Shown: positions 1 to 7,182 of the stretch, in pieces
How positions within the stretch are numbered: the stretch's first letter is position 1
Layout: each line of letters starts with the position of its first letter
Source of the DNA: Clostridium jeddahitimonense
GTDB taxonomy: Bacteria > Bacillota > Clostridia > Clostridiales > Clostridiaceae
DNA: 64,000 nt
Reading direction: 5' to 3'
Assembly (NCBI GenBank): GCA_000753455.2
Contig: LM994670.1
Location: forward strand, 270,464 to 334,463
Program-made: the position numbers and the translations under genes
The notes under the pieces: model-generated
Seen by the model: the letters and a program-made list of their open reading frames with translations, nothing else
The model's database searches: none
Told to the model about the DNA's origin: nothing

Positions 1-1
1 G

Positions 2-391
2 AATAGGGAAAATATAGTTTTATGTCATAATGATTTAGCACATCATAATTTTATAATAGATGGGGATAAGGTAAATATAATAGATTTCGATTATTGTTCT
101 ATAGATACAAGAATATTGGATATTTATGGATACACAATGAAGGTAATTAAAAATTTAGCTTATAATGAAGAGATAATAGAATTAATTATAAAATCATATA
201 ATGAAGTAAGCAAATTAGAAGATGAAGAAATAGAAATGTTAAGAAAGCTAATAAATTATCCAAGAGATTTTATAAGCATTTCAACAGATTATTATTTCAA
301 ACAAAAAATGTGGGATGAAGAAGTATTTTTAAGTAGGCTAAAAAATAAGTTAGAAATAGATAAATTTAGAATGGATATTTTGAATAGTTAA
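2..391 (+). CDS. CotS-like spore coat kinase family protein, C-terminal part
   Basis: The frame is open from the left edge, so the gene is cut by the window and only about 129 C-terminal residues are present. The visible part has the CotS/aminoglycoside-phosphotransferase fold signatures: a catalytic-loop motif CHNDLAHHN and a metal-binding IIDFDYC about 20 residues later, then a helical tail ending in KFRMDILNS. The same motifs in the same order occur in the complete paralog at 1707-2708. CotS-family proteins are kinase-like spore coat components; substrate and activity are not known here. A strong terminator follows at once. Family call is firm, exact role is not. Confidence 0.85.
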   Translation, partial: NRENIVLCHNDLAHHNFIIDGDKVNIIDFDYCSIDTRILDIYGYTMKVIKNLAYNEEIIELIIKSYNEVSKLEDEEIEMLRKLINYPRDFISISTDYYFKQKMWDEEVFLSRLKNKLEIDKFRMDILNS

Positions 392-400
392 AGATTAATA

Positions 401-430
401 AAAAGGGCTAGCTTCTGCTAGCTCTTTTTA
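401..430. terminator. Bidirectional intrinsic terminator
   Basis: Stem GGGCTAGC/GCTAGCtC with loop TTCT, A-tract on the left and T-tract on the right. It lies between convergent genes (CotS-like on plus, glycosyltransferase on minus) and can serve both. Confidence 0.85.
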
Positions 431-477
431 ATTTAAATAATGAGTTAGAGTAGTTTTAATTAAATTGCTACTCTTAA

Positions 478-1599
478 CTATTTATTTTTAATTATATTCT
501 TATATGCTGCTATGGTATCTTTAGCAGTATTAGACCAAGAATATTTTAAACAATTACTTAATCCACATTTAATCATAGAATCTCTTAACTTATTGTCTGA
601 TAGCAACTTACTCATAGATAAGCTTAACTCGTCTACATTATAAGGATCAACTAATAAAGCAGAGCCAGAACAGATTTCAGGAATAGATGTTACATTTGAT
701 GATATAACAGGAGTACCGCAAGCCATTGCTTCTAAAGGCGGCAAACCAAAACCTTCATAAAAAGAAGGATAAACTAAGAATTCACAGGCATTATAAAACA
801 ATGGTAGATGATCTAAAGGAATAAAATCAGTAAATATTACTGAATTTTTAATTCCTAAATCTTCAGCACGTTTCATATATATAGTATAGGAAATTCCTTT
901 TTTTCCTGTTATAACAACGGAAAGATTTTCTCTTAACTTAGGATCTAAAAGAGAGAAAGCTTCCAATATACCTATGATATTCTTCCTAGGGCTATAACCA
1001 CCAACATAAAGTAGGAAGTTTTTATCTATATTATATTTATTTTTTAGAAAATTTTTGCATGACTTTTTATCTAATGGTTTATAAATATCCTCAGCTCCTA
1101 AATAAGTAACAAAAATTTTGTCTTTAGGGAAATTAAATTCCCTGGCTATATCATCTTTAGAAAACTCAGAAACAGTAATTATACCGTCGCAGTTTTCTAT
1201 TATTTTTGGTAATTGATTATTAAAGATATTAAGATATCTGTCACTTACTGTTTCAGGCATTCTTAAAGGGATTATATCATGGAGTGTGATAGTTTTTAAG
1301 CAGTTAATATTTTCTGTAAGTCCAACGCCATTTTGAGGAACATGATATAAATCTATGTCAGTATTATTCAAAATATTAGGAGCATTAACTTCATCCCAAA
1401 AGTTAGAATTAGTTGATTCTTCTATTGGTTTTATTGAAAAGTTATTATTTAATTCTAAGCCTGTATTTTGGGGAAGAAATAGTAGGTACTCATTTATATT
1501 ATCAATATTATTTATATTACTTATAAGTTGATAAGTATAAGTTCCTATTCCAGTACCTCTATACCATTTTGCGGCTCTTCCATCAATACCTATATTCAT
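478..1599 (-). CDS. Glycosyltransferase family 4 (GT4), probably spore-coat associated
   Basis: 373 residues, GT-B fold. The N-terminus MNIGIDGRAAKWYRGTGIGT is the usual GT4 start with the glycine-rich acceptor loop. The C-terminal half has VGGYSPRKNI, the nucleotide-sugar binding region, and the E-x7-E motif in YEGFGLPPLEAMACGTPV. No membrane segments, so cytosolic. It lies between two CotS-like kinase genes and next to yabG, resembling Bacillus and Clostridium clusters where GT4 enzymes (CotSA-like) accompany CotS. I infer sugar modification of a spore-surface polymer; donor and acceptor cannot be read. It is divergent from the CotS-like gene at 1707. The ribosome binding site upstream of the minus-strand start reads AAAGGA. 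Confidence 0.85.
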   Translation of the reverse strand: MNIGIDGRAAKWYRGTGIGTYTYQLISNINNIDNINEYLLFLPQNTGLELNNNFSIKPIEESTNSNFWDEVNAPNILNNTDIDLYHVPQNGVGLTENINCLKTITLHDIIPLRMPETVSDRYLNIFNNQLPKIIENCDGIITVSEFSKDDIAREFNFPKDKIFVTYLGAEDIYKPLDKKSCKNFLKNKYNIDKNFLLYVGGYSPRKNIIGILEAFSLLDPKLRENLSVVITGKKGISYTIYMKRAEDLGIKNSVIFTDFIPLDHLPLFYNACEFLVYPSFYEGFGLPPLEAMACGTPVISSNVTSIPEICSGSALLVDPYNVDELSLSMSKLLSDNKLRDSMIKCGLSNCLKYSWSNTAKDTIAAYKNIIKNK

Positions 1600-1706
1600 A
1601 ATAAAATCCTTTCGATATGGTTTTAATTTATTATATTAAATAAAGTTAAAAAACGTTAATAAAAGAATTGGTGAGTACATATAAATATATAAGGGGGGTG
1701 AGAGTA

Positions 1707-2708
1707 ATGATGAGGGAGTTTGAAGTAGAAAGACAATTTGGAATTAAAATCGATAATATTAAAGCTAACAAAGGAGTATACTATTTAAAAACCAATAAAG
1801 GTGAGAGATGTTTAAAGAAGATAAATTATGGCCCTCAAAAGCTTTTATTTGTATATGGAGCCAAGGAGCATCTTATAAAAAATGGTTTTGAAGATGTAGA
1901 TAGGTATTTTTTGAACATAGATGGAGAGCCCTATGCATTAGTTAATGAAGACTTATATACTTTATCTGAATGGCTAGATGGTAGGGAATGTGATTTTCAT
2001 AACATAGAAGACGTAAAAATTGCGGCTAAAACACTTGCAAAATTACATGAAGCATCAAAAGGATATGATCCACCAGAAAATTCTAAGTTAAAAACTGACT
2101 TGGGAAGATGGCCTACATTAATGGCAAAGAGGGTTAAATCTTTAGATAAGATGAGAGATATGGTAAGAAAGAAAAATAATAAGAGCAGTTTCGACCTATT
2201 ATATATAAAATCATTAGATTTTTATAAAAAGATAGGTAAAGAAGCTTTAAGAACTTTAGAAGAATCTGAATATGAATCATTGTGTGCTATAGCTGAAAAT
2301 GAAAAGGGATTTTGTCATCATGATTATACTTATCATAATATTATAATTGGACAAGATAATCATATAAGCGTAATTGACTTTGATTATTGTAAAAGAGAAG
2401 TAAGAACTTTCGATATTTCTAATTTCATGACAAAGGTTTTAAAGAGATGTAATTGGAATATGGAATTTGCAACAGCTATAATAGATTCTTATAATGAAGA
2501 ATCACCTTTAAAGGAAGAAGAGTACAAAGTACTTTTTGCATATTTACAATTCCCACAGAGGTATTGGAGATTAGCAAATAGATATTATTATAATGAAGTA
2601 AATTGGGGTCAAAATACCTTTGCAAGCAAATTAGAAGGTATAATAAATGAACAAGAAGAATATCTAAACTTCTTAGGACAATTTAAAGATAAATATAATA
2701 TCAAGTAA
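1707..2708 (+). CDS. CotS-like spore coat kinase family protein
   Basis: About 333 residues. The frame is open further upstream (to 1668), but AAGGGGGGTG at 1691-1700 is placed correctly for ATG at 1707 (or 1710), so I use 1707. The APH/CotS kinase-like fold shows a catalytic loop FCHHDYTYHN near residue 205 and VIDFDYCKRE about 20 residues on, both with intact acidic residues, followed by the RTFDISNF helix. Family members are spore coat or cortex-associated proteins, and some relatives phosphorylate small molecules. It is a paralog of the partial gene at the window start and is followed by a terminator and then yabG, so expression in the mother cell is likely. Substrate unknown. Confidence 0.85.
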   Translation: MMREFEVERQFGIKIDNIKANKGVYYLKTNKGERCLKKINYGPQKLLFVYGAKEHLIKNGFEDVDRYFLNIDGEPYALVNEDLYTLSEWLDGRECDFHNIEDVKIAAKTLAKLHEASKGYDPPENSKLKTDLGRWPTLMAKRVKSLDKMRDMVRKKNNKSSFDLLYIKSLDFYKKIGKEALRTLEESEYESLCAIAENEKGFCHHDYTYHNIIIGQDNHISVIDFDYCKREVRTFDISNFMTKVLKRCNWNMEFATAIIDSYNEESPLKEEEYKVLFAYLQFPQRYWRLANRYYYNEVNWGQNTFASKLEGIINEQEEYLNFLGQFKDKYNIK

Positions 2709-2736
2709 GCATCGTTATTTTAACGGTGCTTTATTT
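2707..2736 (+). terminator. Intrinsic terminator after CotS-like gene
   Basis: Stem AAGCATCGTTA/TAACGGTGCTT with a TTT loop, followed by TTATTT. It begins at the stop codon. Confidence 0.7.
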
Positions 2737-2757
2737 GAGTCAAAATAAGTAAAAAAA

Positions 2758-2766
2758 CATATTATA
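2758..2766 (+). promoter_or_regulatory. Possible sigma-K -10 element of yabG
   Basis: CATATTATA fits CATAnnnTA. I see no convincing -35 (AC) at the expected distance, so this rests on the -10 and on the known sigma-K control of yabG in Bacillus. Confidence 0.35.
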
Positions 2767-2795
2767 AAATGATAGTAACTTTAAGTGAGGTAGAG

Positions 2796-3677
2796 ATGCA
2801 AATAGGGGATATTGTCGTAAGAAAGTCTTATGATAAAGATATTACATTTAAGATTATTGATATCAAGGAAGATAATGGACAGGTTTTATATATTTTAAAA
2901 GGGATCAGTATAAGGATAATAGCAGATTCTTCTGCTGATGACTTAGAAGAGGTTGATTCTGCATTCATAGGAACGAAGGAAAAGATATTAAATACAAGAG
3001 TAAATGAAGCTATAAATAAGGCGATAGGGCTTAGAGGTGATGTAGCGGCGAGGGAGGCGATAATGTCAAGGGGGAGTAAAAGTCAGAAGCAAAGTCCGAA
3101 CAAAGAATTAATGTTTGGAAGACCGGGAAAGATACTCCACATTGACGGAGATAAAGATTATTTAGAAACTTGTTTAAAAGTATATAAGCAATTATCATTA
3201 GATGCCGTTGGGAGAGCTATTCCAGAGAAGGAACAATGGAGTTGCGTAGTAGATTTAGTAAAAGAGATAAAACCGGATATAGTTGTATTAACAGGACATG
3301 ATAGTGTTTTAAGGGAAACTGATGACTTTTTAGATTTAGATAACTATAGAAATTCTAAATACTATATAGATGCAGTTAAAGCCCTAAGAAACTATAATTC
3401 AAGCTATGATGAATTGGTTATTTTTGCAGGAGCATGTCAATCTTGTTATGAATGTTTATTAGATGCAGGAGCAAACTTTGCAAGCTCTCCAAGTAGGGTT
3501 CTTATACATTGTCTTGATCCTGTATTTGTATGTGAAAAGATAGCATATTCAAGAATAGATACAGTTGTATCTATAACTGATGTAATAGATAGTACTATAA
3601 CAGGTATACGAGGTATTGGAGGATTACAAACAAGAGGAAAATATAGAGAGGGATATCCAAAATCTCCATTTGTATAA
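2796..3677 (+). CDS. yabG: Sporulation-specific protease YabG
   Basis: 293 residues from the chosen start. An upstream in-frame ATG exists at 2769, but GTGAGG at 2785-2790 fits ATG 2796, and the protein then begins MQIGDIVVRKSYDKDITF, which is the canonical YabG N-terminus. YabG is a cysteine-type protease (peptidase family U57) that processes coat proteins in the mother cell. Conserved segments seen: RPGKILHIDGD, KPDIVVLTGHD (His-Asp) and VIFAGACQSCYE (candidate catalytic Cys), plus the ending GGLQTRGKYREGYPKSPF. CATATTATA at 2758-2766 matches the sigma-K -10 consensus CATAnnnTA and would start the message downstream of 2769, which supports the start chosen. In Clostridium yabG precedes veg, as here. 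Confidence 0.93.
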   Translation: MQIGDIVVRKSYDKDITFKIIDIKEDNGQVLYILKGISIRIIADSSADDLEEVDSAFIGTKEKILNTRVNEAINKAIGLRGDVAAREAIMSRGSKSQKQSPNKELMFGRPGKILHIDGDKDYLETCLKVYKQLSLDAVGRAIPEKEQWSCVVDLVKEIKPDIVVLTGHDSVLRETDDFLDLDNYRNSKYYIDAVKALRNYNSSYDELVIFAGACQSCYECLLDAGANFASSPSRVLIHCLDPVFVCEKIAYSRIDTVVSITDVIDSTITGIRGIGGLQTRGKYREGYPKSPFV

Positions 3678-3694
3678 ATTGTGAAGCAATTTAT

Positions 3695-3832
3695 TTAGTG
3701 ACAAGTGACAAATTAAAAGTGATAAGTTGAAGTTGAAACTGCAAGTAGTTTTTAAAAATAGGTATTTTGAAATTCAGCTTCATATGAATTTATTTTCTAT
3801 ATTGTCACTTGCAACTCTGAACTTGTCACTAA
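3695..3832. repeat. Short inverted-repeat element, noncoding
   Basis: The ends are perfect 12-base inverted repeats, TTAGTGACAAGT and ACTTGTCACTAA. Just inside lie a second imperfect pair (AAGTGATAA against TTGTCACTT). The 138-base unit has no open frame and fills most of the yabG-veg gap. It looks like a miniature mobile or REP-like element, but I see no clear target duplication. Confidence 0.5.
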
Positions 3833-3987
3833 GAATATTATGAGCATTAGCAAACAATATTTTTAAAAGATGTATAAATAACTAATAATAACCCCATAAT
3901 ATTAAATGTGGGAATTATTATTTTATATAAAAAGTAAAAGTTTACATTGACATTATATTAAACAAGTGATAAAATAATATATTTACT

Positions 3988-4016
3988 TTGACTAATAATG
4001 GTAAATATGTTATAAT
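3988..4016 (+). promoter_or_regulatory. Sigma-A promoter of veg
   Basis: TTGACT at 3988-3993, 17-base spacer, perfect TATAAT at 4011-4016. The message starts just ahead of AAAGGAGGG at 4026-4034 and the veg ATG. veg is strongly expressed in vegetative Bacillus cells, consistent with this. Confidence 0.85.
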
Positions 4017-4041
4017 ATAATAAAAAAAGGAGGGTGTTTAT

Positions 4042-4278
4042 ATGGAGTTAAACAAAACTATAGCTACCATCAAGAAAGATATACAGAATCATTTAGGTGA
4101 GAAAGTTACTCTTAAAGCTAATGGTGGTAGAAAAAAGATTTTAGTTAACGACGGAGTAATTGAGAGTGTACATCCAAGTATTTTCGTAGTTAGGCTAGAA
4201 AGTGACACCCAAAGAACAGTGACATACAGTTATTCAGATGTTTTAACAAAAACAGTACTACTATATTATCCTGTATAA
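4042..4278 (+). CDS. veg: Veg protein
   Basis: 78 residues, a full-length match in size and sequence to the Veg family: basic N-terminus with IKKDIQNHLGEKVTLKANGG, then GRKKILVNDGVIESVHPSIFV and an SYSDVLTKTV ending. Veg is a small cytosolic SH3-like/beta-barrel protein; in Bacillus subtilis it stimulates biofilm gene expression and has been linked to spore germination. Near-consensus sigma-A promoter, strong ribosome binding site and own terminator mark it as a monocistronic, highly expressed gene. The yabG-veg neighbourhood is conserved across spore formers. Function in Clostridium is not established. Confidence 0.93.
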   Translation: MELNKTIATIKKDIQNHLGEKVTLKANGGRKKILVNDGVIESVHPSIFVVRLESDTQRTVTYSYSDVLTKTVLLYYPV

Positions 4279-4316
4279 ACAATAGCTTCGATATGTATCG
4301 AAGCTATTGTTTATTT
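4279..4316 (+). terminator. Intrinsic terminator of veg
   Basis: Long perfect stem AACAATAGCTTCGATA/TATCGAAGCTATTGTT immediately after the stop codon, followed by TTATTTTAAA. Confidence 0.85.
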
Positions 4317-4321
4317 TAAAA

Positions 4322-4355
4322 TAAAAAAAAGAAAGATGGCGGGTATCCATCTTTC
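4322..4355 (-). terminator. Intrinsic terminator of the minus-strand RNA
   Basis: Nine-pair perfect stem (4331-4339 with 4347-4355), 7-base loop, and an uninterrupted T-tract only on the minus strand (A-tract 4323-4330 on plus). The orientation excludes use by veg. Confidence 0.75.
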
Positions 4356-4410
4356 AACTATGGTATAAAAGGGTATTGAGAATTTATGAGAGGTTATATG
4401 GTCAATAACC
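4322..4410 (-). ncRNA. Candidate small RNA, about 89 nt, minus strand
   Basis: No open frame here. On the minus strand a sigma-A promoter (4417-4445) is followed about 60 bases later by a strong intrinsic terminator: stem GAAAGATGG/CCATCTTTC (4331-4355) running into eight T residues on that strand. The predicted RNA contains a 5-prime hairpin GGTTAT-tgaccat-ATAACC, a single-stranded pyrimidine run with CCTCTC, and AATACCCTTTT. Its 5-prime AAAGATGG repeats the left arm of the terminator, so it could compete for the right arm. Promoter plus terminator with nothing coding between them is what a small RNA gene looks like. I do not recognise a family. Start is within a few bases of 4410. Confidence 0.6.
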
Positions 4411-4416
4411 ATCTTT

Positions 4417-4445
4417 ATAATACGACATATTTAAACAATAGTCAA
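4417..4445 (-). promoter_or_regulatory. Sigma-A promoter on the minus strand
   Basis: On the minus strand: TTGACT (4440-4445), 17-base spacer, TATTAT (4417-4422). It faces away from sipL and no minus-strand gene lies downstream except the terminator at 4331, which defines the candidate small RNA. Confidence 0.65.
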
Positions 4446-4648
4446 CAACTTATTTAAAAAAAATTAAAAAAAGTTTTTATAAACCCTAAAATTCGACAAG
4501 AAAAATACAATTATACTCCTAAAAGGTAAAAAAATGAAATAAATTAAGCTTTAAAATATAACTTAAAAGAGAAACAGTTTATTTATTTTAGAATAAATAT
4601 ATATTTAGAGAAATATATATTAAATAGTAGTTATACTATGGGAGGGAT

Positions 4649-6220
4649 ATGATGTCACAGATAGATGTTATAAAAGAGAATGTTCAGTATGAACAATTAT
4701 TAAGAGAAGGATCAACCAACCATGTTCTCAAAGGAGAATATTTAATTAAGGATTCACATCCGGACGCACATCAGATTTTAGGGGTAGATGCGAAAGCAAC
4801 TGTAACTAATAAAGATATACTGGCTGATAAAGTTATGATAGAAGGTCAAATAAATTACTCTGTACTATATTTATCAGAAGATGAAAGTGGAATGCAAAGA
4901 GTGGATTCTGTTAGTTTATCTGAAAAGTTTGCTGATTATCTTGAGCTTAATAATGAAGAACATAAAATCCTTTGCGATGTAGAGTGTGTAATTGAACATA
5001 TTCAAGCTAACATAATTAATGAAAGAAAGATTTCGATTGATGGAGTAAGATCAACTAAATGGAACATCTATAAAATTCAAGATCTTGAATTTGTAAAAGA
5101 TATCGAAGGTAGCGGAGATGTACAAGTTCAAAGAAAGAGTGAAGAATTAAACCAAGTTAAAGGACAAAAGGATGTTGAATTCATAGGAAAGTCGCTTATA
5201 AAAGTTACTATGGATAAACCAGAAGTTGATGAAGTCTTAAAGTATTCAATGATGTTACACAAAAAGGAAGTTAAGCTAGGAGAAGATAAAGTTTACTTTG
5301 GCTGTTATTGCAAGATAGAAGTTCTATATAAGGGAAGGGAATCAGAAGACTTAGTACTATTACAAGATGATGTTTATTTATCTAAGGAAGAAGAATTAGT
5401 TGGTATTAATAGTGAAATGATGACATCTCAAAGTATAGATATAGTAAACAGTGATTGTACTGTTATGCCAGATGATTTAGGCGAAAATAGAAATATAAGT
5501 GTAGAGTTTGTAGCTAAAGGTAATGTTAAGGTTATGTCTAGAGAAATGGTAGATGTAGTAAAAGATGCATATTCACCAACAGTTTCAATGGAGTTAGTTG
5601 AAAACAAATGTGAGCTTGGAGTAGTTCATGGAAGCATGACAACAGATCTTATCTTAAAGGATAATTTATACTTAAAAGATGAAAATGAAAGACTTGGAAA
5701 TATTATAATGGTTTATGGTTGTCCTGTTATAACTGATAAGACAGCTGAAGAGGATAAGGTTAAAGTTGAAGGTGTAATTAAAGTATCTGCTTTATATAAG
5801 ACTGCTGATGAAGCATATAAGTTTAATATGTGTAATGGAGAAATACCATTTACATCAGTATTGGATATAAAGGGTACAAAACCAGACATGAATGTTATAG
5901 CTAAGGTTCAATTAGAAACTATAGATGGAACTGTAGAAGCTAATACTATAGCTATTAGAGCTACATTAACTGTTTCTGTAAAAGTATTATATAATGTTGA
6001 TAAAAATTGGGTTGTTGATGTTGTTCAAAATAAAGAAGAAAAGAAGGAAAAACAATCATCAGTTACAATTTATGTTGTTAACAAAGGCGATACTTTATGG
6101 GAATTAGCTAAGAAGTTTAATACTACTATGGATGAGTTAATAAGAATTAATGAAATGGACAATCCTGATGTAATTAATATAGGTCAAAGAATTATAGTTC
6201 CTGGAAGAGCTATATTCTAG
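4649..6220 (+). CDS. sipL: SipL, SpoIVA-interacting spore coat morphogenetic protein (DUF3794/SPOCS + LysM)
   Basis: 523 residues. Repeated SPOCS/DUF3794 beta-rich domains occupy residues about 30-450, marked by recurrent segments such as VEGQINYSVLYLSEDE, KIEVLYKGRE and VEGVIKVSALYKTADE. A C-terminal LysM domain at about 476-520 starts YVVNKGDTLWELAKKFNTT and ends INIGQRIIVPG. This architecture is that of Clostridioides difficile SipL, which binds SpoIVA through LysM and anchors the coat on the forespore. GGGAGGG at 4640-4646 fixes the start. The gene has its own terminator and sits with other coat genes. Expression in the mother cell is expected; I could not identify a convincing sigma-E promoter. 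Confidence 0.9.
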   Translation: MMSQIDVIKENVQYEQLLREGSTNHVLKGEYLIKDSHPDAHQILGVDAKATVTNKDILADKVMIEGQINYSVLYLSEDESGMQRVDSVSLSEKFADYLELNNEEHKILCDVECVIEHIQANIINERKISIDGVRSTKWNIYKIQDLEFVKDIEGSGDVQVQRKSEELNQVKGQKDVEFIGKSLIKVTMDKPEVDEVLKYSMMLHKKEVKLGEDKVYFGCYCKIEVLYKGRESEDLVLLQDDVYLSKEEELVGINSEMMTSQSIDIVNSDCTVMPDDLGENRNISVEFVAKGNVKVMSREMVDVVKDAYSPTVSMELVENKCELGVVHGSMTTDLILKDNLYLKDENERLGNIIMVYGCPVITDKTAEEDKVKVEGVIKVSALYKTADEAYKFNMCNGEIPFTSVLDIKGTKPDMNVIAKVQLETIDGTVEANTIAIRATLTVSVKVLYNVDKNWVVDVVQNKEEKKEKQSSVTIYVVNKGDTLWELAKKFNTTMDELIRINEMDNPDVINIGQRIIVPGRAIF

Positions 6221-6242
6221 GCTATAATAAGATAATAAAAAT

Positions 6243-6286
6243 AAAAGAGGAGTATATCTCGATTTTGAGATATACTCCTCTTTTAT
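6243..6286 (+). terminator. Intrinsic terminator of sipL
   Basis: Very long stem AAAAGAGGAGTATATCTC paired with GAGATATACTCCTCTTTT, 6-base loop, ending in T residues. Confidence 0.85.
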
Positions 6287-6348
6287 GATTTTGAATAATA
6301 TGGTTTATGAATGGATAAAATACTGAATGTGTGATTTGAGGTGAAAAT

Positions 6349-7182
6349 ATGAATGAAAAAATAGAAGGAAATTTAATAATTATAGGAGGAGCTGAGGATA
6401 AAAAAGGTGATAAAGAAATATTGAAACGTGTAGCTAATTTTATTAATAAAGATAGTGATATGTTATTAATAGCTACTATAGCAACTGAATATCCGGAGAA
6501 AAGCTATAATAATTATCATAAAGTTTTTTCAGGGCTTGGAATAAAAAATATAGAAAAATTAGATATAAGTAATAGAGAAGATGCATGCAATAAAGATAAT
6601 ATAGAGTTAATAAAAAAATGTAATTTATTATTTTTTACAGGAGGAGATCAACTAAGAATAACTAGTATCTTAGGGGGGACCCCGATATATGATGCTTTAA
6701 AATACATATGTAGTGAAGGACGAGTAATAGCTGGTACTTCTGCAGGTGCTTCTGTGATGAGCCACACTATGATAGTTCAAGGAGAAGATGAGGAGTCACC
6801 AAGAAAATGTACCTTAAAGATGTCTCCGGGATTAGGGCTTATTGATAGTGTTATTATAGATCAACACTTTGCTCAAAGAGGGAGGATAGGTAGGCTATTA
6901 ACTGCTGTAGCACAAAATCCAGAGGTTTTAGGTATAGGAATAGATGAAGATACTGCAATAGTTGTAAGCGATAAGGGTATTGCAGAAGTAATAGGATCAG
7001 GGGCTGTGTATTTTTTAGATGGCAGTTCAATAGTATATAGCAATGTATCAGAACAATATTGTGATGAAGTTTTAAGTATGTTCAATGTTAAACTTCATGT
7101 TTTAAAGGAAGGTAATAAATTTAATCTTATTAAAAAAGTACCTTTCGAGGAGGATAATTTAAAAAATGAAAATACTAAGTAG
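6349..7182 (+). CDS. cphB: Cyanophycinase (CphB), serine peptidase family S51
   Basis: 277 residues, the usual family length. Begins EGNLIIIGGAEDKKGDKEIL; the nucleophile elbow is GTSAGASVMS with Ser131, and FFTGGDQLRI and IDQHFAQRGRIGRLL are the other conserved blocks of the S51 fold. Cyanophycinase cleaves cyanophycin (arginine-substituted polyaspartate) to beta-Asp-Arg dipeptides in the cytoplasm. It overlaps cphA by 17 bases, so the two are translationally coupled: a synthesis and breakdown pair. GAGGTG upstream supports the start. Reports from C. perfringens connect cyanophycin with spore assembly, which fits its place among spore genes. Confidence 0.93.
   Translation: MNEKIEGNLIIIGGAEDKKGDKEILKRVANFINKDSDMLLIATIATEYPEKSYNNYHKVFSGLGIKNIEKLDISNREDACNKDNIELIKKCNLLFFTGGDQLRITSILGGTPIYDALKYICSEGRVIAGTSAGASVMSHTMIVQGEDEESPRKCTLKMSPGLGLIDSVIIDQHFAQRGRIGRLLTAVAQNPEVLGIGIDEDTAIVVSDKGIAEVIGSGAVYFLDGSSIVYSNVSEQYCDEVLSMFNVKLHVLKEGNKFNLIKKVPFEEDNLKNENTK

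Noticed and set aside
1678..1686. CATATAAAT as a sigma-E -10 for the CotS-like gene
   Set aside because: Its start site would fall within the ribosome binding site and the -35 is poor.
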